Assembly: GCA_048421225.1 (NCBI GenBank)
Contig: DBFNRV010000019.1
Location: 1-40,579, forward strand
Length of the DNA stretch: 40,579 nt
Reading direction: 5' to 3'
Source of the DNA: UMGS946 sp048421225
GTDB lineage: Bacteria; Bacillota; Clostridia; Christensenellales; CAG-138
Below the pieces are notes generated by a model. That model worked only from the letters and a program-made list of their open reading frames with translations. It had not been told where the DNA came from and did not search any database. Shown here one piece after another: positions 16,228 through 24,512 of the stretch. A program made the position numbers and the translations under genes. Every line of letters begins with the position of its first letter. The stretch's first letter is position 1.

Positions 16228-17100
16228 ATGGCTGTTTTCGATTTTTTTAAGGATACTACCCGCGCTAACGAGGACGCGCGCAGGCTGGAGGAGATACCCA
16301 TAGATGATATAACGCCAAATCCGTATCAGCCGAGAAAGACCTTTGACGATGAGAGCATATCCGAGCTTGCGCAGTCTATCAAGCAGGTAGGGCTGATCCA
16401 GCCCCTTGTCGTGCGCAGGACCAAGCTTGGCTTTGAACTGGTGGCAGGCGAACGCAGGCTCAGGGCACTCAAAAGCCTTGGGAAGGAAAAAGCCCCGTGC
16501 CTGGTATTGGGCGAGGTGATGGAGGAGGCATCCGCCGTGATGGCGCTTATCGAAAACCTGCAAAGGGAGAATCTACATTATCTTGAAGAGGCTCAGTGCT
16601 ACAGCGAGTTGCTGGAAAATTATTCTATGACCCAGGAGGAGTTGGCCGAACGCCTTGGCAAAAGCCAGTCCTCGGTCGCCAATAAGCTCCGCGTATTAAA
16701 ACTGAGTCCTACCGTCAAGGCAGCTATGACCGAAGCGGGCCTCAGCGAGCGTCATGCCAGGGCGCTGTTAAGGCTATCCGACGAATCGACGCAGCTTGAG
16801 TTTGTAAAGCAGGTAAAGGAGAATGGCCTATCCGTAAAGGAAACGGAACGCAGGATTGAAAAACGCCTGAACGAGCTGTACGACGAAAGGAAGGACGGCG
16901 CCAAGCCAAGACCGGTCATCCTGCGTATGATTAAGGACTACAGATTGTTCATGAACACAATAAATATAGCCGTAAACCAGCTTAGGGATGCGGGAATGAC
17001 GATAGAGGTGGTGCAAAACGACAGGGAGGACGGCGTTGATATAAACATTAAGGTCACTAGACCGGGTGCTGAGAGGACGGCGACCGATACAGTGCATTGA
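16228..17100 (+). CDS. noc: Nucleoid occlusion protein Noc (ParB paralogue)
   Basis: 290 residues from the ATG at 16228 (GGGAGG at seven bases). The N-terminus MAVFDFFKDT resembles the short membrane-touching helix of Noc. Then come the ParB/Noc CTP-binding fold with GERRLRA (about 74-80) and ENLQRENLHYLEEA, the helix-turn-helix TQEELAERLGKSQSSVANKL (134-154) and a C-terminal dimer domain. The four residues that separate Noc from ParB are Noc-type: Q147, K153, K158 and R175. Noc spreads on DNA from its sites and blocks FtsZ assembly over the nucleoid. Its position after rsmG matches Bacillus. Confidence 0.92.
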   Translation: MAVFDFFKDTTRANEDARRLEEIPIDDITPNPYQPRKTFDDESISELAQSIKQVGLIQPLVVRRTKLGFELVAGERRLRALKSLGKEKAPCLVLGEVMEEASAVMALIENLQRENLHYLEEAQCYSELLENYSMTQEELAERLGKSQSSVANKLRVLKLSPTVKAAMTEAGLSERHARALLRLSDESTQLEFVKQVKENGLSVKETERRIEKRLNELYDERKDGAKPRPVILRMIKDYRLFMNTINIAVNQLRDAGMTIEVVQNDREDGVDINIKVTRPGAERTATDTVH

Positions 17101-17164
17101 TACCAATGACGGCATATAAACCTTTATTGCCGGCTATACTGTTTTTGTGTAAGGAGGAGAGATC

Positions 17165-17716
17165 ATGAATGATGTTATCAGGGGTATAATCGCCAGGCGC
17201 AGCATACGAAGCTATGGAAAAAATCAGATTGCTGAAGAAGAACTGAGCCTTATACTTGACGCGGGACTCTATGCGCCCACGGCAATGAACAGCCAGGGCT
17301 GTATCTTCACCGTCCTACAAGGGGAGGCTCTGGAGAGGCTTGGCAGTGCGATAACGGAGTGCATACTTGATAGGGTAAAGCAAGGGGGGATGAACGCGGC
17401 TGTTGATCAAACCTATTGTTGCTATCACCATGCGCCTACCCTTATAGTGGTTAGCGAGGACAGGGAGAACCAAAATGGATATGGAGATTGTGCCTGTGCG
17501 CTGGAAAATATGATGATAGCTGCCGCGTCGTTAGGGCTTGGCTCGTGTTGGATTAACCAGGCGCGGCCCGTATGCGACGATCCCCGCGTCAGAAGCGTAT
17601 TGGACAGCTTTGGAATTCCAGGGTCGCATATACCTTACGGTTCCGTAGCAATAGGCTACCCCGCTGGGGAGCCAAGGGAAATTGTCAGAAGGGAAGGCAG
17701 GGTTTTAAGGCCTTAA
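17165..17716 (+). CDS. Nitroreductase-family FMN oxidoreductase
   Basis: 183 residues. The FMN-binding start is IARRSIRSYGKNQI (about 9-22), followed by APTAMNSQ (about 37-44), a mid segment ENMMIAAASLGLGSCWI (about 117-133) and the end VAIGYPAGEPR. AAGGAGG precedes the ATG. Such enzymes reduce nitro compounds, quinones or flavins with NAD(P)H; the substrate is unknown. Its insertion between noc and parA breaks the usual direct adjacency. A strong palindrome/terminator follows. Confidence 0.88.
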   Translation: MNDVIRGIIARRSIRSYGKNQIAEEELSLILDAGLYAPTAMNSQGCIFTVLQGEALERLGSAITECILDRVKQGGMNAAVDQTYCCYHHAPTLIVVSEDRENQNGYGDCACALENMMIAAASLGLGSCWINQARPVCDDPRVRSVLDSFGIPGSHIPYGSVAIGYPAGEPREIVRREGRVLRP

Positions 17717-17734
17717 CCCTTAATTGGATTCTCA

Positions 17735-17782
17735 GCGGCAATAAATGTTACGCGCGTAACATTTATTGCCGCATTTTTATTG
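17735..17782 (+). terminator. 38-bp perfect palindrome: terminator, with parS-like core
   Basis: Arms 17735-17753 and 17754-17772 are perfectly complementary (19 bp each) and are followed by ATTTTTATT, giving an intrinsic terminator for the nitroreductase gene. The centre (17746-17761) is TGTTACGCGCGTAACA, the most symmetric of the four parS-like sites and the one nearest parA. The same DNA may serve both roles. Confidence 0.65.
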
Positions 17783-17808
17783 TGCTGTCCACTTAAATAT
17801 CTTATAAT
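17780..17808 (+). promoter_or_regulatory. Probable parAB promoter
   Basis: TTGTGC (17780-17785), 17 bp, TATAAT (17803-17808). It lies just after the palindrome and about 120 bp before the parA start, so ParB binding at the palindrome could affect it. Confidence 0.5.
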
Positions 17809-17929
17809 AAAGGTGAGGATACTGCTTGGCCGGCCATGAGCCGCCATGACATAGGTTATATATACGCAAAACCGCAAACAATCAAATGGCTTACGGCCGC
17901 TGGCCGCCGCCATATCAGGAGGGCAATAC

Positions 17930-18706
17930 GTGGCAAAGGTAGTTGCAATAGCTAACCAAAAGGGCGGGGTTGGGAAGACGACGACGGCGGTCAACCTGTC
18001 CGCCTGCATAGCGCAGCAGGGAAAGCGGGTGCTGTCAATAGATATAGACCCCCAGGGAAATATGACAAGCGGCCTGGGCGTCAATAAGGATGAGGCCGAT
18101 TCAAGCATCTATGATGTCTTAATTAACCGTACCGACCCCGCTGACGCAAGGGTTAGGACAAGCGTTGAAGGCTTGGATTTAATACCGGCCCGCATTGAGT
18201 TGGCGGGCGCCGAGGTGGAGCTGGTAAGCATGCTGGCAAGGGAGCAGGTTTTAAAGAGGGCGATGCACAGGCTTTGGGGCGAGTATGATTTCGTTTTTAT
18301 CGACTGCCCTCCCTCCCTCGGACTGCTGACGCTAAACGCTTTGACCGCCGCGGACACGCTGATGGTTCCGATACAGTGCGAATACTATGCCCTTGAGGGG
18401 CTTTCCCAGCTTATGAACACGGTAAAGCTCGTGAGAATGCACCTAAATCCGGACCTGGATGTTGAGGGCGTAGTACTGACGATGTTTGACGCCAGAACAA
18501 ACTTAAGCGCACAGGTTGTCACGGAGGTTAAAAAGTTTTTCAAGAACAAGGTGTACAGCACTATAATCCCAAGATCGGTGCGGCTTAGCGAAGCGCCCAG
18601 CTTTGGGCTGCCAATAACTCTGTACGATGCGAAGTCCGCCGGCGCAAAGGCATATACGGCGCTGGCGGGGGAGCTGTTAAAAAAGGAAGGAGGTAACGCC
18701 CTATGA
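17930..18706 (+). CDS. parA: Chromosome partition ATPase ParA (Soj)
   Basis: 258 residues from a GTG with AGGAGGG at five bases. The deviant Walker A motif KGGVGKTT is at residues 11-18, the switch I/A' region reads IDIDPQGN (about 39-46), and the Walker B region is DFVFIDCPPSLG (about 121-132). ParA binds DNA nonspecifically with ATP and, with ParB, moves and organises origins; in sporulating Firmicutes it also affects Spo0A and DnaA. Its stop overlaps the parB start (ATGATG), indicating coupled translation. Confidence 0.97.
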   Translation: MAKVVAIANQKGGVGKTTTAVNLSACIAQQGKRVLSIDIDPQGNMTSGLGVNKDEADSSIYDVLINRTDPADARVRTSVEGLDLIPARIELAGAEVELVSMLAREQVLKRAMHRLWGEYDFVFIDCPPSLGLLTLNALTAADTLMVPIQCEYYALEGLSQLMNTVKLVRMHLNPDLDVEGVVLTMFDARTNLSAQVVTEVKKFFKNKVYSTIIPRSVRLSEAPSFGLPITLYDAKSAGAKAYTALAGELLKKEGGNAL

Positions 18707-19731
18707 TGAACGGACGGAAAGGACTTGGTAAGGGCCTTGACGCCCTCTTGGGCGAGTATGTCGCATCACCATCCGAAGGTGTGCATGAGGTTGACATAGA
18801 CCTATTGGACATAAACTTGGATCAGCCCAGAAAACGTTTTGACGAGGACAGGCTTGCCGAGCTAAGTTCATCTATAAAACTGCATGGCATCGTGCAGCCG
18901 ATAATAGTGCGGAGAAAGGGCGACAGATATGTCATCGTGGCCGGAGAAAGGCGGTACCGTGCCGCGCGGATGGCTGGTATGAAGACGGTTCCCGCAATCA
19001 TAAGGGAGTTTGACGACCGCCAGTTCATGGAGGTGGCGCTTATAGAGAATATACAGCGCGAGAACCTTAATTCAATGGAAATTGCCGCTGCGATTGATTT
19101 TCTTGTTAAGCAGCACGACCTTACGCATGAGGAGATAGCCCACCGGATAGGAAAAAGCCGCGTATCTGTCACACAAATACACAGACTGCTTTCACTTCCG
19201 GCAAAGGTGCAGGAATATATACGCGAAGGCCGTTTACAGTTCGGACACGCCAGGCCGCTTGTGGGGGTGGGAGACCCTGTGCTTCAAAGCAAGCTTGCCG
19301 ACAGGGCCATAGAACAGGGCTGGTCGTCGCGCGAACTGGAGCGGAATATAGCGCATGAGCTCAACCGAACGCCAAAACCAAGGCGTTTGGCTTCTAAGGA
19401 CGCGGCGAAGCAGCAAGACCAACCCCGCCCGTCCGATGGAGGGCAGCTTCGTATCCAGGAGAGGGTATCCCTAGGCGCCAATAGCCATACGGCGGCTTTT
19501 GATACGTACGAAAGGCAGGATGCGCAAAGGCCCTTTGATCCGCACAGGTATACACAGCGCGATCCGGACCTTGTCGACGCACAGAACAAACTGAGGGAGC
19601 GTTTGGGCGTAAAGATAACCATAAGGGGTTCCATGAACAGGGGGAGCCTTGTTATTGACTACTATAACAAGGAGCATCTTGCGGGATTGTATGACATGCT
19701 TATGGGACATTTAGATCCAAATAAGAAATAG
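18703..19731 (+). CDS. parB: Chromosome partition protein ParB (Spo0J)
   Basis: 342 residues. The start KGLGKGLDALLG is the ParA-stimulating peptide, followed by the CTP-binding domain with GERRYRAAR (81-89) and ENIQRENLN, then the helix-turn-helix THEEIAHRIGKSRVSVTQIH (141-160). A long Arg/Gln-rich linker (about 225-290) precedes the C-terminal dimer domain. Of the four ParB/Noc specificity positions two are ParB-type (R153, G181), but the others are I159 and S164, where ParB usually has small polar or Thr/Ala residues. This could match the altered parS-like sites nearby. The linker is longer than in Bacillus Spo0J (about 280 residues in total). Confidence 0.95.
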   Translation: MMNGRKGLGKGLDALLGEYVASPSEGVHEVDIDLLDINLDQPRKRFDEDRLAELSSSIKLHGIVQPIIVRRKGDRYVIVAGERRYRAARMAGMKTVPAIIREFDDRQFMEVALIENIQRENLNSMEIAAAIDFLVKQHDLTHEEIAHRIGKSRVSVTQIHRLLSLPAKVQEYIREGRLQFGHARPLVGVGDPVLQSKLADRAIEQGWSSRELERNIAHELNRTPKPRRLASKDAAKQQDQPRPSDGGQLRIQERVSLGANSHTAAFDTYERQDAQRPFDPHRYTQRDPDLVDAQNKLRERLGVKITIRGSMNRGSLVIDYYNKEHLAGLYDMLMGHLDPNKK

Positions 19732-19746
19732 TAATGAACCGTGGGT

Positions 19747-20583
19747 TTATATATGAGGCGTTCCTTTTAATTCAACAGCCCTTTTATACGCGGCGTTCTT
19801 TGATATATTTAGCACTCCGCTTGCCAATTTTGCCGCGTCCTTTGCGCCCAGCCCGTACTTCAGGAGCTCTAGGAGGAGTAGATCGACCTGTGCGCCGCTT
19901 GCCTGCAACTCGGCGCATTGGCCTACGGCAATAACGCATTCGCCCCTAGGCGGAGCGTCTAAGTACTTATCCGTCAGCGAGGAGAGCGTGCCTCGCACGG
20001 TTTCCTCATGCAGCTTAGTAAGCTCTCGCATCAGTACGGCCGGCCTGTCCCCAAAACATGCCAGCATTGCCGAAAGCGTTTTATGTACGCGCAGCGGGCT
20101 TTCGTAGAATATCAGCGTGCAATCCTCGGCTTTCAGTGATTCAAGCCGCCGCTCCAGCTCTCCGACGGAACGCGGAAGAAATCCCTCAAACCTGAACTTA
20201 TCACACGGCAGGCCGCTAATAACGGCGGCTACTATTGCGGCCGAAGGGCCAGGCAGGACTTCAAATGGGATATTACGTTCAATACATGCAAGTATAAGCC
20301 GCGCGCCTGGGTCGGATATACCAGGCATTCCAGCGTCGCTTATATAGGCTACAGAAATGCCGCTTATCACTTTAGAGGCAATCTCCTCAGCGCGTTGAGC
20401 CTCATTATGATCATGGCAGCTTAGCAGAGGTCTATGTATATCATAATGTTTCAGCAGCTTCATTGAATTGCGCGTATCTTCAGCGTATATCGCCTCCGCG
20501 TTCTTTAGCGTCTTAATTGTGCGAAGCGTGATATCCTCGAGGTTTCCTATAGGCGTAGGGCATAGGTAAAGCTTGGGTTCCAT
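19747..20583 (-). CDS. rsmI: 16S rRNA (cytidine1402-2'-O)-methyltransferase RsmI
   Basis: 278 residues from the ATG at 20581-20583, preceded by GGAGG. Family motifs are LCPTPIGNLEDITLRTIKTL (5-24), AEDTRNSMKLLKHYDI, SDAGMPGISDPG (about 81-92) and the GLPCDKFRFEGFLPRS block. The tetrapyrrole-methylase fold length is complete. It methylates the ribose of C1402 in 16S rRNA. It runs convergently with parB, with 15 bp between the stops, and probably follows the trmN6-like gene in one transcript. Confidence 0.95.
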   Translation of the reverse strand: MEPKLYLCPTPIGNLEDITLRTIKTLKNAEAIYAEDTRNSMKLLKHYDIHRPLLSCHDHNEAQRAEEIASKVISGISVAYISDAGMPGISDPGARLILACIERNIPFEVLPGPSAAIVAAVISGLPCDKFRFEGFLPRSVGELERRLESLKAEDCTLIFYESPLRVHKTLSAMLACFGDRPAVLMRELTKLHEETVRGTLSSLTDKYLDAPPRGECVIAVGQCAELQASGAQVDLLLLELLKYGLGAKDAAKLASGVLNISKNAAYKRAVELKGTPHI

Positions 20584-20609
20584 AGATCCTCCGTTATCTG
20601 CGGTCATAA

Positions 20610-20625
20610 TGTTACGCGCGTTACA
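20610..20625. promoter_or_regulatory. parS-like palindrome 3
   Basis: TGTTACGCGCGTTACA lies in the 56-bp gap between the trmN6-like stop and the rsmI start. It differs from the perfect site at 17746 by one base. Confidence 0.5.
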
Positions 20626-20639
20626 ATTAAGCGCGATTG

Positions 20640-21362
20640 TCAATCCATATGGTACATGGATCTTGCTTCGTCGCTATAACGCCCCTGGCTATCGTGAATG
20701 ATTAGCGGCTTTTCACATACCGCTCCGCCCCTTGCCCCTTTTTTTGCTTCAATTAATACCAAATATGGGGGCTTTTGGAGGCATGAAGATACAAGACGGT
20801 AGCGTTTTATCTCAATACCCTGTCCGGACAAGGCCTGGGAAAGCTCAAAAACACCGCCGGATGGATACGACATAAACAACTTCCCACCATGTTTAAGCAG
20901 GCGCTTAGCGCTTAAAGCTACATCCTGAACGCGGCAGGATGAACTGTGCATACTTACAGTCTTGCTTTCATTTACCCCAGTGAGCGATCCGTTAAAGTAG
21001 GGTGGGTTGCACACCGCCGCATCGAATGAACCATGACCTAAAGCATTGGGTGCGTCTCGTATATCCATAACCAGAGCCTTTATACCATCCTGGTTGTTAT
21101 ACATTGCGCTCCTTAAGGCCATATCCACAAGTGCGGGTTGGATATCGATCCCAGTAACGTTTGCGCCAGTGCGTCCATTTATCAGTATCGATAAAATGCC
21201 GGTGCCACAGCCCAAGTCAATAATCCTGTCGGTACGCTTAACTGAAGCAAACGATGCAAGCAGCACCGAATCCGTACCAAAACAGAAATACTTAGGGTTT
21301 TGGATTATACATAACCCCTTATATTGCAGGTCGTCGAGCCTTTCGTCAGCATTTACAAACAT
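20640..21362 (-). CDS. tRNA1(Val) adenine-N6-methyltransferase-like protein (TrmN6/YabB family)
   Basis: About 240 residues from the ATG at 21360-21362; an ATG twelve codons upstream is also possible and neither has a strong ribosome binding site. The start DERLDDLQYKGLCIIQNPKY and FCFGTDSVLLASF are typical. The AdoMet motif is IIDLGCGTGILSI (about 47-59), and the catalytic AVCNPPYF (about 120-127) marks an amino-methyltransferase acting on adenine. In Firmicutes this gene commonly neighbours rsmI, as here. The tRNA target is inferred from the family. Confidence 0.85.
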   Translation of the reverse strand: MFVNADERLDDLQYKGLCIIQNPKYFCFGTDSVLLASFASVKRTDRIIDLGCGTGILSILINGRTGANVTGIDIQPALVDMALRSAMYNNQDGIKALVMDIRDAPNALGHGSFDAAVCNPPYFNGSLTGVNESKTVSMHSSSCRVQDVALSAKRLLKHGGKLFMSYPSGGVFELSQALSGQGIEIKRYRLVSSCLQKPPYLVLIEAKKGARGGAVCEKPLIIHDSQGRYSDEARSMYHMD

Positions 21363-21756
21363 ATAACACCACTTTAGCGTTTGATAACTTCTACCCATTA
21401 TACAGCATATTTAAAACGAATCAAATAAAATCAAGTTCATTACCAATTTGTAAATATAGCCGTATACTAATAAAAATACAAAATTACAGTATGAAAATAG
21501 AGAAACAACAGTACACGAAGGAGTGCTCTGTTGCTCTCTTGGAGGTGTGGTCGCGCGAAACGGATAAACCCTATAATTCACGCAACATGAAGAATTTTGT
21601 CAATGGCGGGATCCATTGAACATGTTATAGGCTTAACAAAAAACCTATGATTAAATCGTAACACAGACTAATAAAAATGTAAACGCCAATCCGGCTATAT
21701 ATTATAACAATATATAGCCGGAATAAGAAATATTGACAAGTTTTTTAAAAACGTAG
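21363..21756. other. AT-rich divergent intergenic region with hairpins
   Basis: It separates the trmN6-like gene and the metal operon. It holds a hairpin CAACAG/CTGTTG with inner CAC/GTG around 21507-21533, and a perfect 13-bp AT-rich inverted repeat CCGGCTATATATT (21691-21703) with its complement (21709-21721). Neither is followed by a T run on the strand expected. No gene is seen. Confidence 0.45.
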
Positions 21757-21804
21757 TTGACAAAATGAAATATAAACATATAATTAAGTATGAACAATCA
21801 TTCA
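21757..21804 (+). promoter_or_regulatory. Promoter and ArsR/SmtB-type operator of the metal operon
   Basis: TTGACA (21757-21762), 16 bp, TATAAT (21779-21784). Just downstream lies TGAA-CAATCA-TTCA (21791-21804), a typical imperfect operator for SmtB/CadC-type repressors, placed over the transcription start. A second TTGACA is at 21733. Confidence 0.7.
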
Positions 21805-21823
21805 AGTGAAAGGATGATCAAAT

Positions 21824-22183
21824 ATGTTAACTGATGAAACGGTTCATGGGGATTATATACATGCGCACGAGGACGTTGTACAAAAGGTAAACGACTCAAT
21901 GCCTGAAGAGGAGATATTGTGCGATCTGGCGGAGCTGTATAAGGTGTTTGGGGACAGCACAAGGATTAAGATACTCTACGTTCTGCTTGAAGCGGAGATG
22001 TGCGTATACGACATCGCGCAGCTGCTCAACATGAGCCAGTCCGCGATATCACACCAGCTCAGGGTGCTGAAGCAGTCAAAGCTCGTTAAGTACAGGCGCG
22101 AGGGGAAAACGGTGTTCTATTCGCTGGCTGACGACCATGTCAGGACGATAATAAATCAGGGGATGGACCATGTGGCGGAATGA
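21824..22183 (+). CDS. ArsR/SmtB-family metal-sensing repressor
   Basis: 119 residues. The winged helix contains LYKVFGDSTRIKILYVLLE, MCVYDIAQLLNMSQSAISHQ and LRVLKQSKLVKYRREGKTVF. The CVYD segment (alpha-3 type site) and the C-terminal DDHVRTIINQGMDHV (alpha-5 type, D/H/H ligands) suggest zinc, cadmium or lead sensing. AAAGGA precedes the ATG. The operator lies directly upstream and the efflux genes follow, so it most likely represses this operon until metal binds. Confidence 0.9.
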   Translation: MLTDETVHGDYIHAHEDVVQKVNDSMPEEEILCDLAELYKVFGDSTRIKILYVLLEAEMCVYDIAQLLNMSQSAISHQLRVLKQSKLVKYRREGKTVFYSLADDHVRTIINQGMDHVAE

Positions 22184-22202
22184 TGGAAGGAGGGCAAAGA
22201 AG

Positions 22203-22421
22203 ATGAAGAGGATTTTTAAAATAGTTGGGCTTGACTGCGCAAACTGCGCGGCAAAGATAGAATCAGCCGTAAACCGTATTGACGGCGTGAATATGGCGAC
22301 GGTCAGCTTTATGACCCAAAGGTTTACTCTGGACGCGGCTGACGATAAGTTTGATAAGGCGGTCGAGGAATCTAAAAGGGTATGCAAGCGGATAGAGCCG
22401 GAATGCACGATTGTGGCTTAG
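22203..22421 (+). CDS. Stand-alone heavy-metal-associated (HMA) domain protein
   Basis: 72 residues, a single HMA domain with the metal motif GLDCANCAAKIE (9-20) and the typical fold pattern through VSFMTQRFTLDA. The GMxCxxC position has Leu-Asp in place of Met-Thr/His, as in Zn/Cd-type domains (DCxxC). The ATG at 22203 follows GGAGG. In most CadA/ZntA pumps this domain is fused to the ATPase N-terminus; here it is separate and lies directly between repressor and pump. Confidence 0.9.
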   Translation: MKRIFKIVGLDCANCAAKIESAVNRIDGVNMATVSFMTQRFTLDAADDKFDKAVEESKRVCKRIEPECTIVA

Positions 22422-22431
22422 GGTGAAGGCT

Positions 22432-24288
22432 ATGAGCATCAAACAGAAAAGGGCTATGGCGCGCATAGCGGCGGGAGCGGTGCTGCTTGCCGCGGCAATG
22501 CTGCTGCCATTGGAAGGCTGGCTTAGGATACTGCCGTTTCTTGCCGCCTATCTGGCGGTTGGCGGCGGGGTATTGATACGCGCCGGAAAGAATATACTCA
22601 ACGGACAGGTTTTTGACGAGAACTTCCTTATGTCCATAGCCACTATAGGCGCTTTTGCCGTGGGCGAATACGCGGAAGGCGTGGTGGTTATGCTCTTTAG
22701 CCAGATAGGGCAGCTGTTTGAAAGCTATGCCGTTAGCCGTTCAAGGGAATCGATTGCCTCGCTTATGAACATACGGCCCGACTCCGCAACAGTGCGGAGG
22801 GAGGGCGGACTTATAACCGTAGACCCATACGATGTTGGCATAGGCGAAATAATAGTGGTGGGGCCGGGCGAAAAGATACCGCTCGACGGTATGGTCAGAT
22901 CGGGAACCTCATCGATAGATTCATCCGCGCTTACGGGCGAGTCGCTGCCAAGGGATATTGCCACCGGAAGAGAGGCCCTGAGCGGGTGCATAAACCTTAC
23001 GGGCGTATTGGAGATAGAGGTAACAAAAGAGTTCGGAGAGTCAACCGTATCAAAGATACTTGAACTCGTTGAAAACGCGGCGTCAAAGAAAGCCAAAACG
23101 GAGAACTTTATTACCAAGTTCGCCAGGTACTATACGCCCTGCGTTGTTGCGGCGGCCGCGCTGCTTGCCGTAGTTCCGCCGCTGATACTCAGCGAACCCT
23201 TTTCGGGCTGGATAAACAGGGCGCTCATATTCCTGGTCATCTCATGCCCGTGCGCGCTTGTTATCTCCGTGCCGCTCAGCTTTTACGGCGGGATAGGCGG
23301 AGCCTCCAAGCGGGGCATACTTATCAAGGGGAGCAACTACCTGGAAGCGCTGTCAAAGACCGAGCTGGTTGTAATGGATAAAACGGGGACCTTGACAAAG
23401 GGCACATTTTGTGTTGAAAGCATCAACCCTGCGGGTATCAGCGCGGAGGAGCTGCTGGAATACGCCGCTCTTGCTGAAAGCTATTCAAACCATCCCATAT
23501 CAGCGTCATTGATTAGGGCATATGGGGCGGAAGTGGATTTATCCCGCGTGTCCAACGCCAGGGAGGCTGCTGGGCATGGCGTAATGGCCGATATCGACGG
23601 CCGGCCGGTACTGGCGGGCAACGCGAAACTTATGAAGGAAGCCGGGGTGGCCTGCGAAGCGCCGGCGCGGCCCGGTACGGCGGTGCATGTTGCGGTGGAC
23701 GGCGGATATGCCGGATATATCCTTATAGCGGACGAGATTAAGGAAGACGCTAAGAACGCCATTGAGGAAATGCGTAAGGCAGGGGTGAAAAAGACGGTTA
23801 TGCTCACCGGCGACGCCGGCTCGGTAGCCGTATACATAGCTGGGAAACTTGGAATCGACGAGGTCCATTCCGAACTGCTTCCGGCTGACAAGCTTCGTCA
23901 GGTCGAAAGGCTTGGGAAGGAAACCTCAAAAGAAGGCAAGCTTGCCTTTGTCGGAGACGGCATTAATGACGCTCCGGTATTGTCGCAGGCGGACATCGGG
24001 ATCGCCATGGGCGGCCTTGGCTCCGACGCGGCGATTGAGGCCGCGGATATAGTAATAATGGATGACCGGCCGTCAAAAATACCGGTGGCCATAAGGGTTT
24101 CAAGGAAGACAATGCGAATAGTAAGGCAAAACATAATATTCTCGCTGGCGGTAAAGGCGGCTGTGCTTGCGCTTGGAGCGGCCGGCATTGCCACCATGTG
24201 GGAAGCGGTGTTTGCCGATGTAGGCGTATCGGTAATCGCTATACTCAATGCTGTGAGGCTGATAAGGGGCGAAAAGACCATGGGGTAA
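22432..24288 (+). CDS. Heavy-metal P-type ATPase (Zn/Cd/Pb type)
   Basis: About 618 residues from the ATG at 22432; a GTG at 22423 is an alternative. Motifs in order: TGES (actuator, about 168), SCPCALVISVP (metal-binding helix, about 271), DKTGTLTKG (phosphorylation site, about 316), the SNHPIS histidine-proline loop and GDGINDAPVLSQADIG (about 508). The last helix reads ADVGVSVIAILNAVRL; the Asp is typical of Zn/Cd/Pb exporters rather than copper pumps. There is no N-terminal metal-binding domain because that is encoded separately just upstream. It exports divalent metal across the membrane. A terminator follows. Confidence 0.92.
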   Translation: MSIKQKRAMARIAAGAVLLAAAMLLPLEGWLRILPFLAAYLAVGGGVLIRAGKNILNGQVFDENFLMSIATIGAFAVGEYAEGVVVMLFSQIGQLFESYAVSRSRESIASLMNIRPDSATVRREGGLITVDPYDVGIGEIIVVGPGEKIPLDGMVRSGTSSIDSSALTGESLPRDIATGREALSGCINLTGVLEIEVTKEFGESTVSKILELVENAASKKAKTENFITKFARYYTPCVVAAAALLAVVPPLILSEPFSGWINRALIFLVISCPCALVISVPLSFYGGIGGASKRGILIKGSNYLEALSKTELVVMDKTGTLTKGTFCVESINPAGISAEELLEYAALAESYSNHPISASLIRAYGAEVDLSRVSNAREAAGHGVMADIDGRPVLAGNAKLMKEAGVACEAPARPGTAVHVAVDGGYAGYILIADEIKEDAKNAIEEMRKAGVKKTVMLTGDAGSVAVYIAGKLGIDEVHSELLPADKLRQVERLGKETSKEGKLAFVGDGINDAPVLSQADIGIAMGGLGSDAAIEAADIVIMDDRPSKIPVAIRVSRKTMRIVRQNIIFSLAVKAAVLALGAAGIATMWEAVFADVGVSVIAILNAVRLIRGEKTMG

Positions 24289-24334
24289 AGTATATCTTTT
24301 ACGTCTCAATGGGGGGATCGGCCGTACATTTTGA

Positions 24335-24373
24335 GGCGCCCGCGATATGTAATGCCGCGGGCGCCATTTTATA
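24335..24373 (+). terminator. Terminator of the metal operon
   Basis: GGCGCCCGCG (24335-24344) pairs perfectly with CGCGGGCGCC (24356-24365) around an 11-base loop, followed by ATTTTATA. It lies 47 bp after the ATPase stop. Flanking direct repeats ATCGGCCGTACATT are at 24317-24330 and 24428-24441. Confidence 0.75.
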
Positions 24374-24512
24374 GTATAGGGCTACACCAATTTTGGCAGC
24401 TGCAGGCTAATGTTAGCCTTTTTGCAAATCGGCCGTACATTCAAGGTGATATAATAAAAGATGATACCCCTTGTCAGCTCAGGGTATAGTAATTGATCAG
24501 GAGGCGTTCAAT

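Noticed and set aside
13486..21362. Canonical parS (TGTTTCACGTGAAACA)
   Set aside because: No CACGTG-centred 16-mer was found in the window; only the CGCGCG-centred variants were seen.
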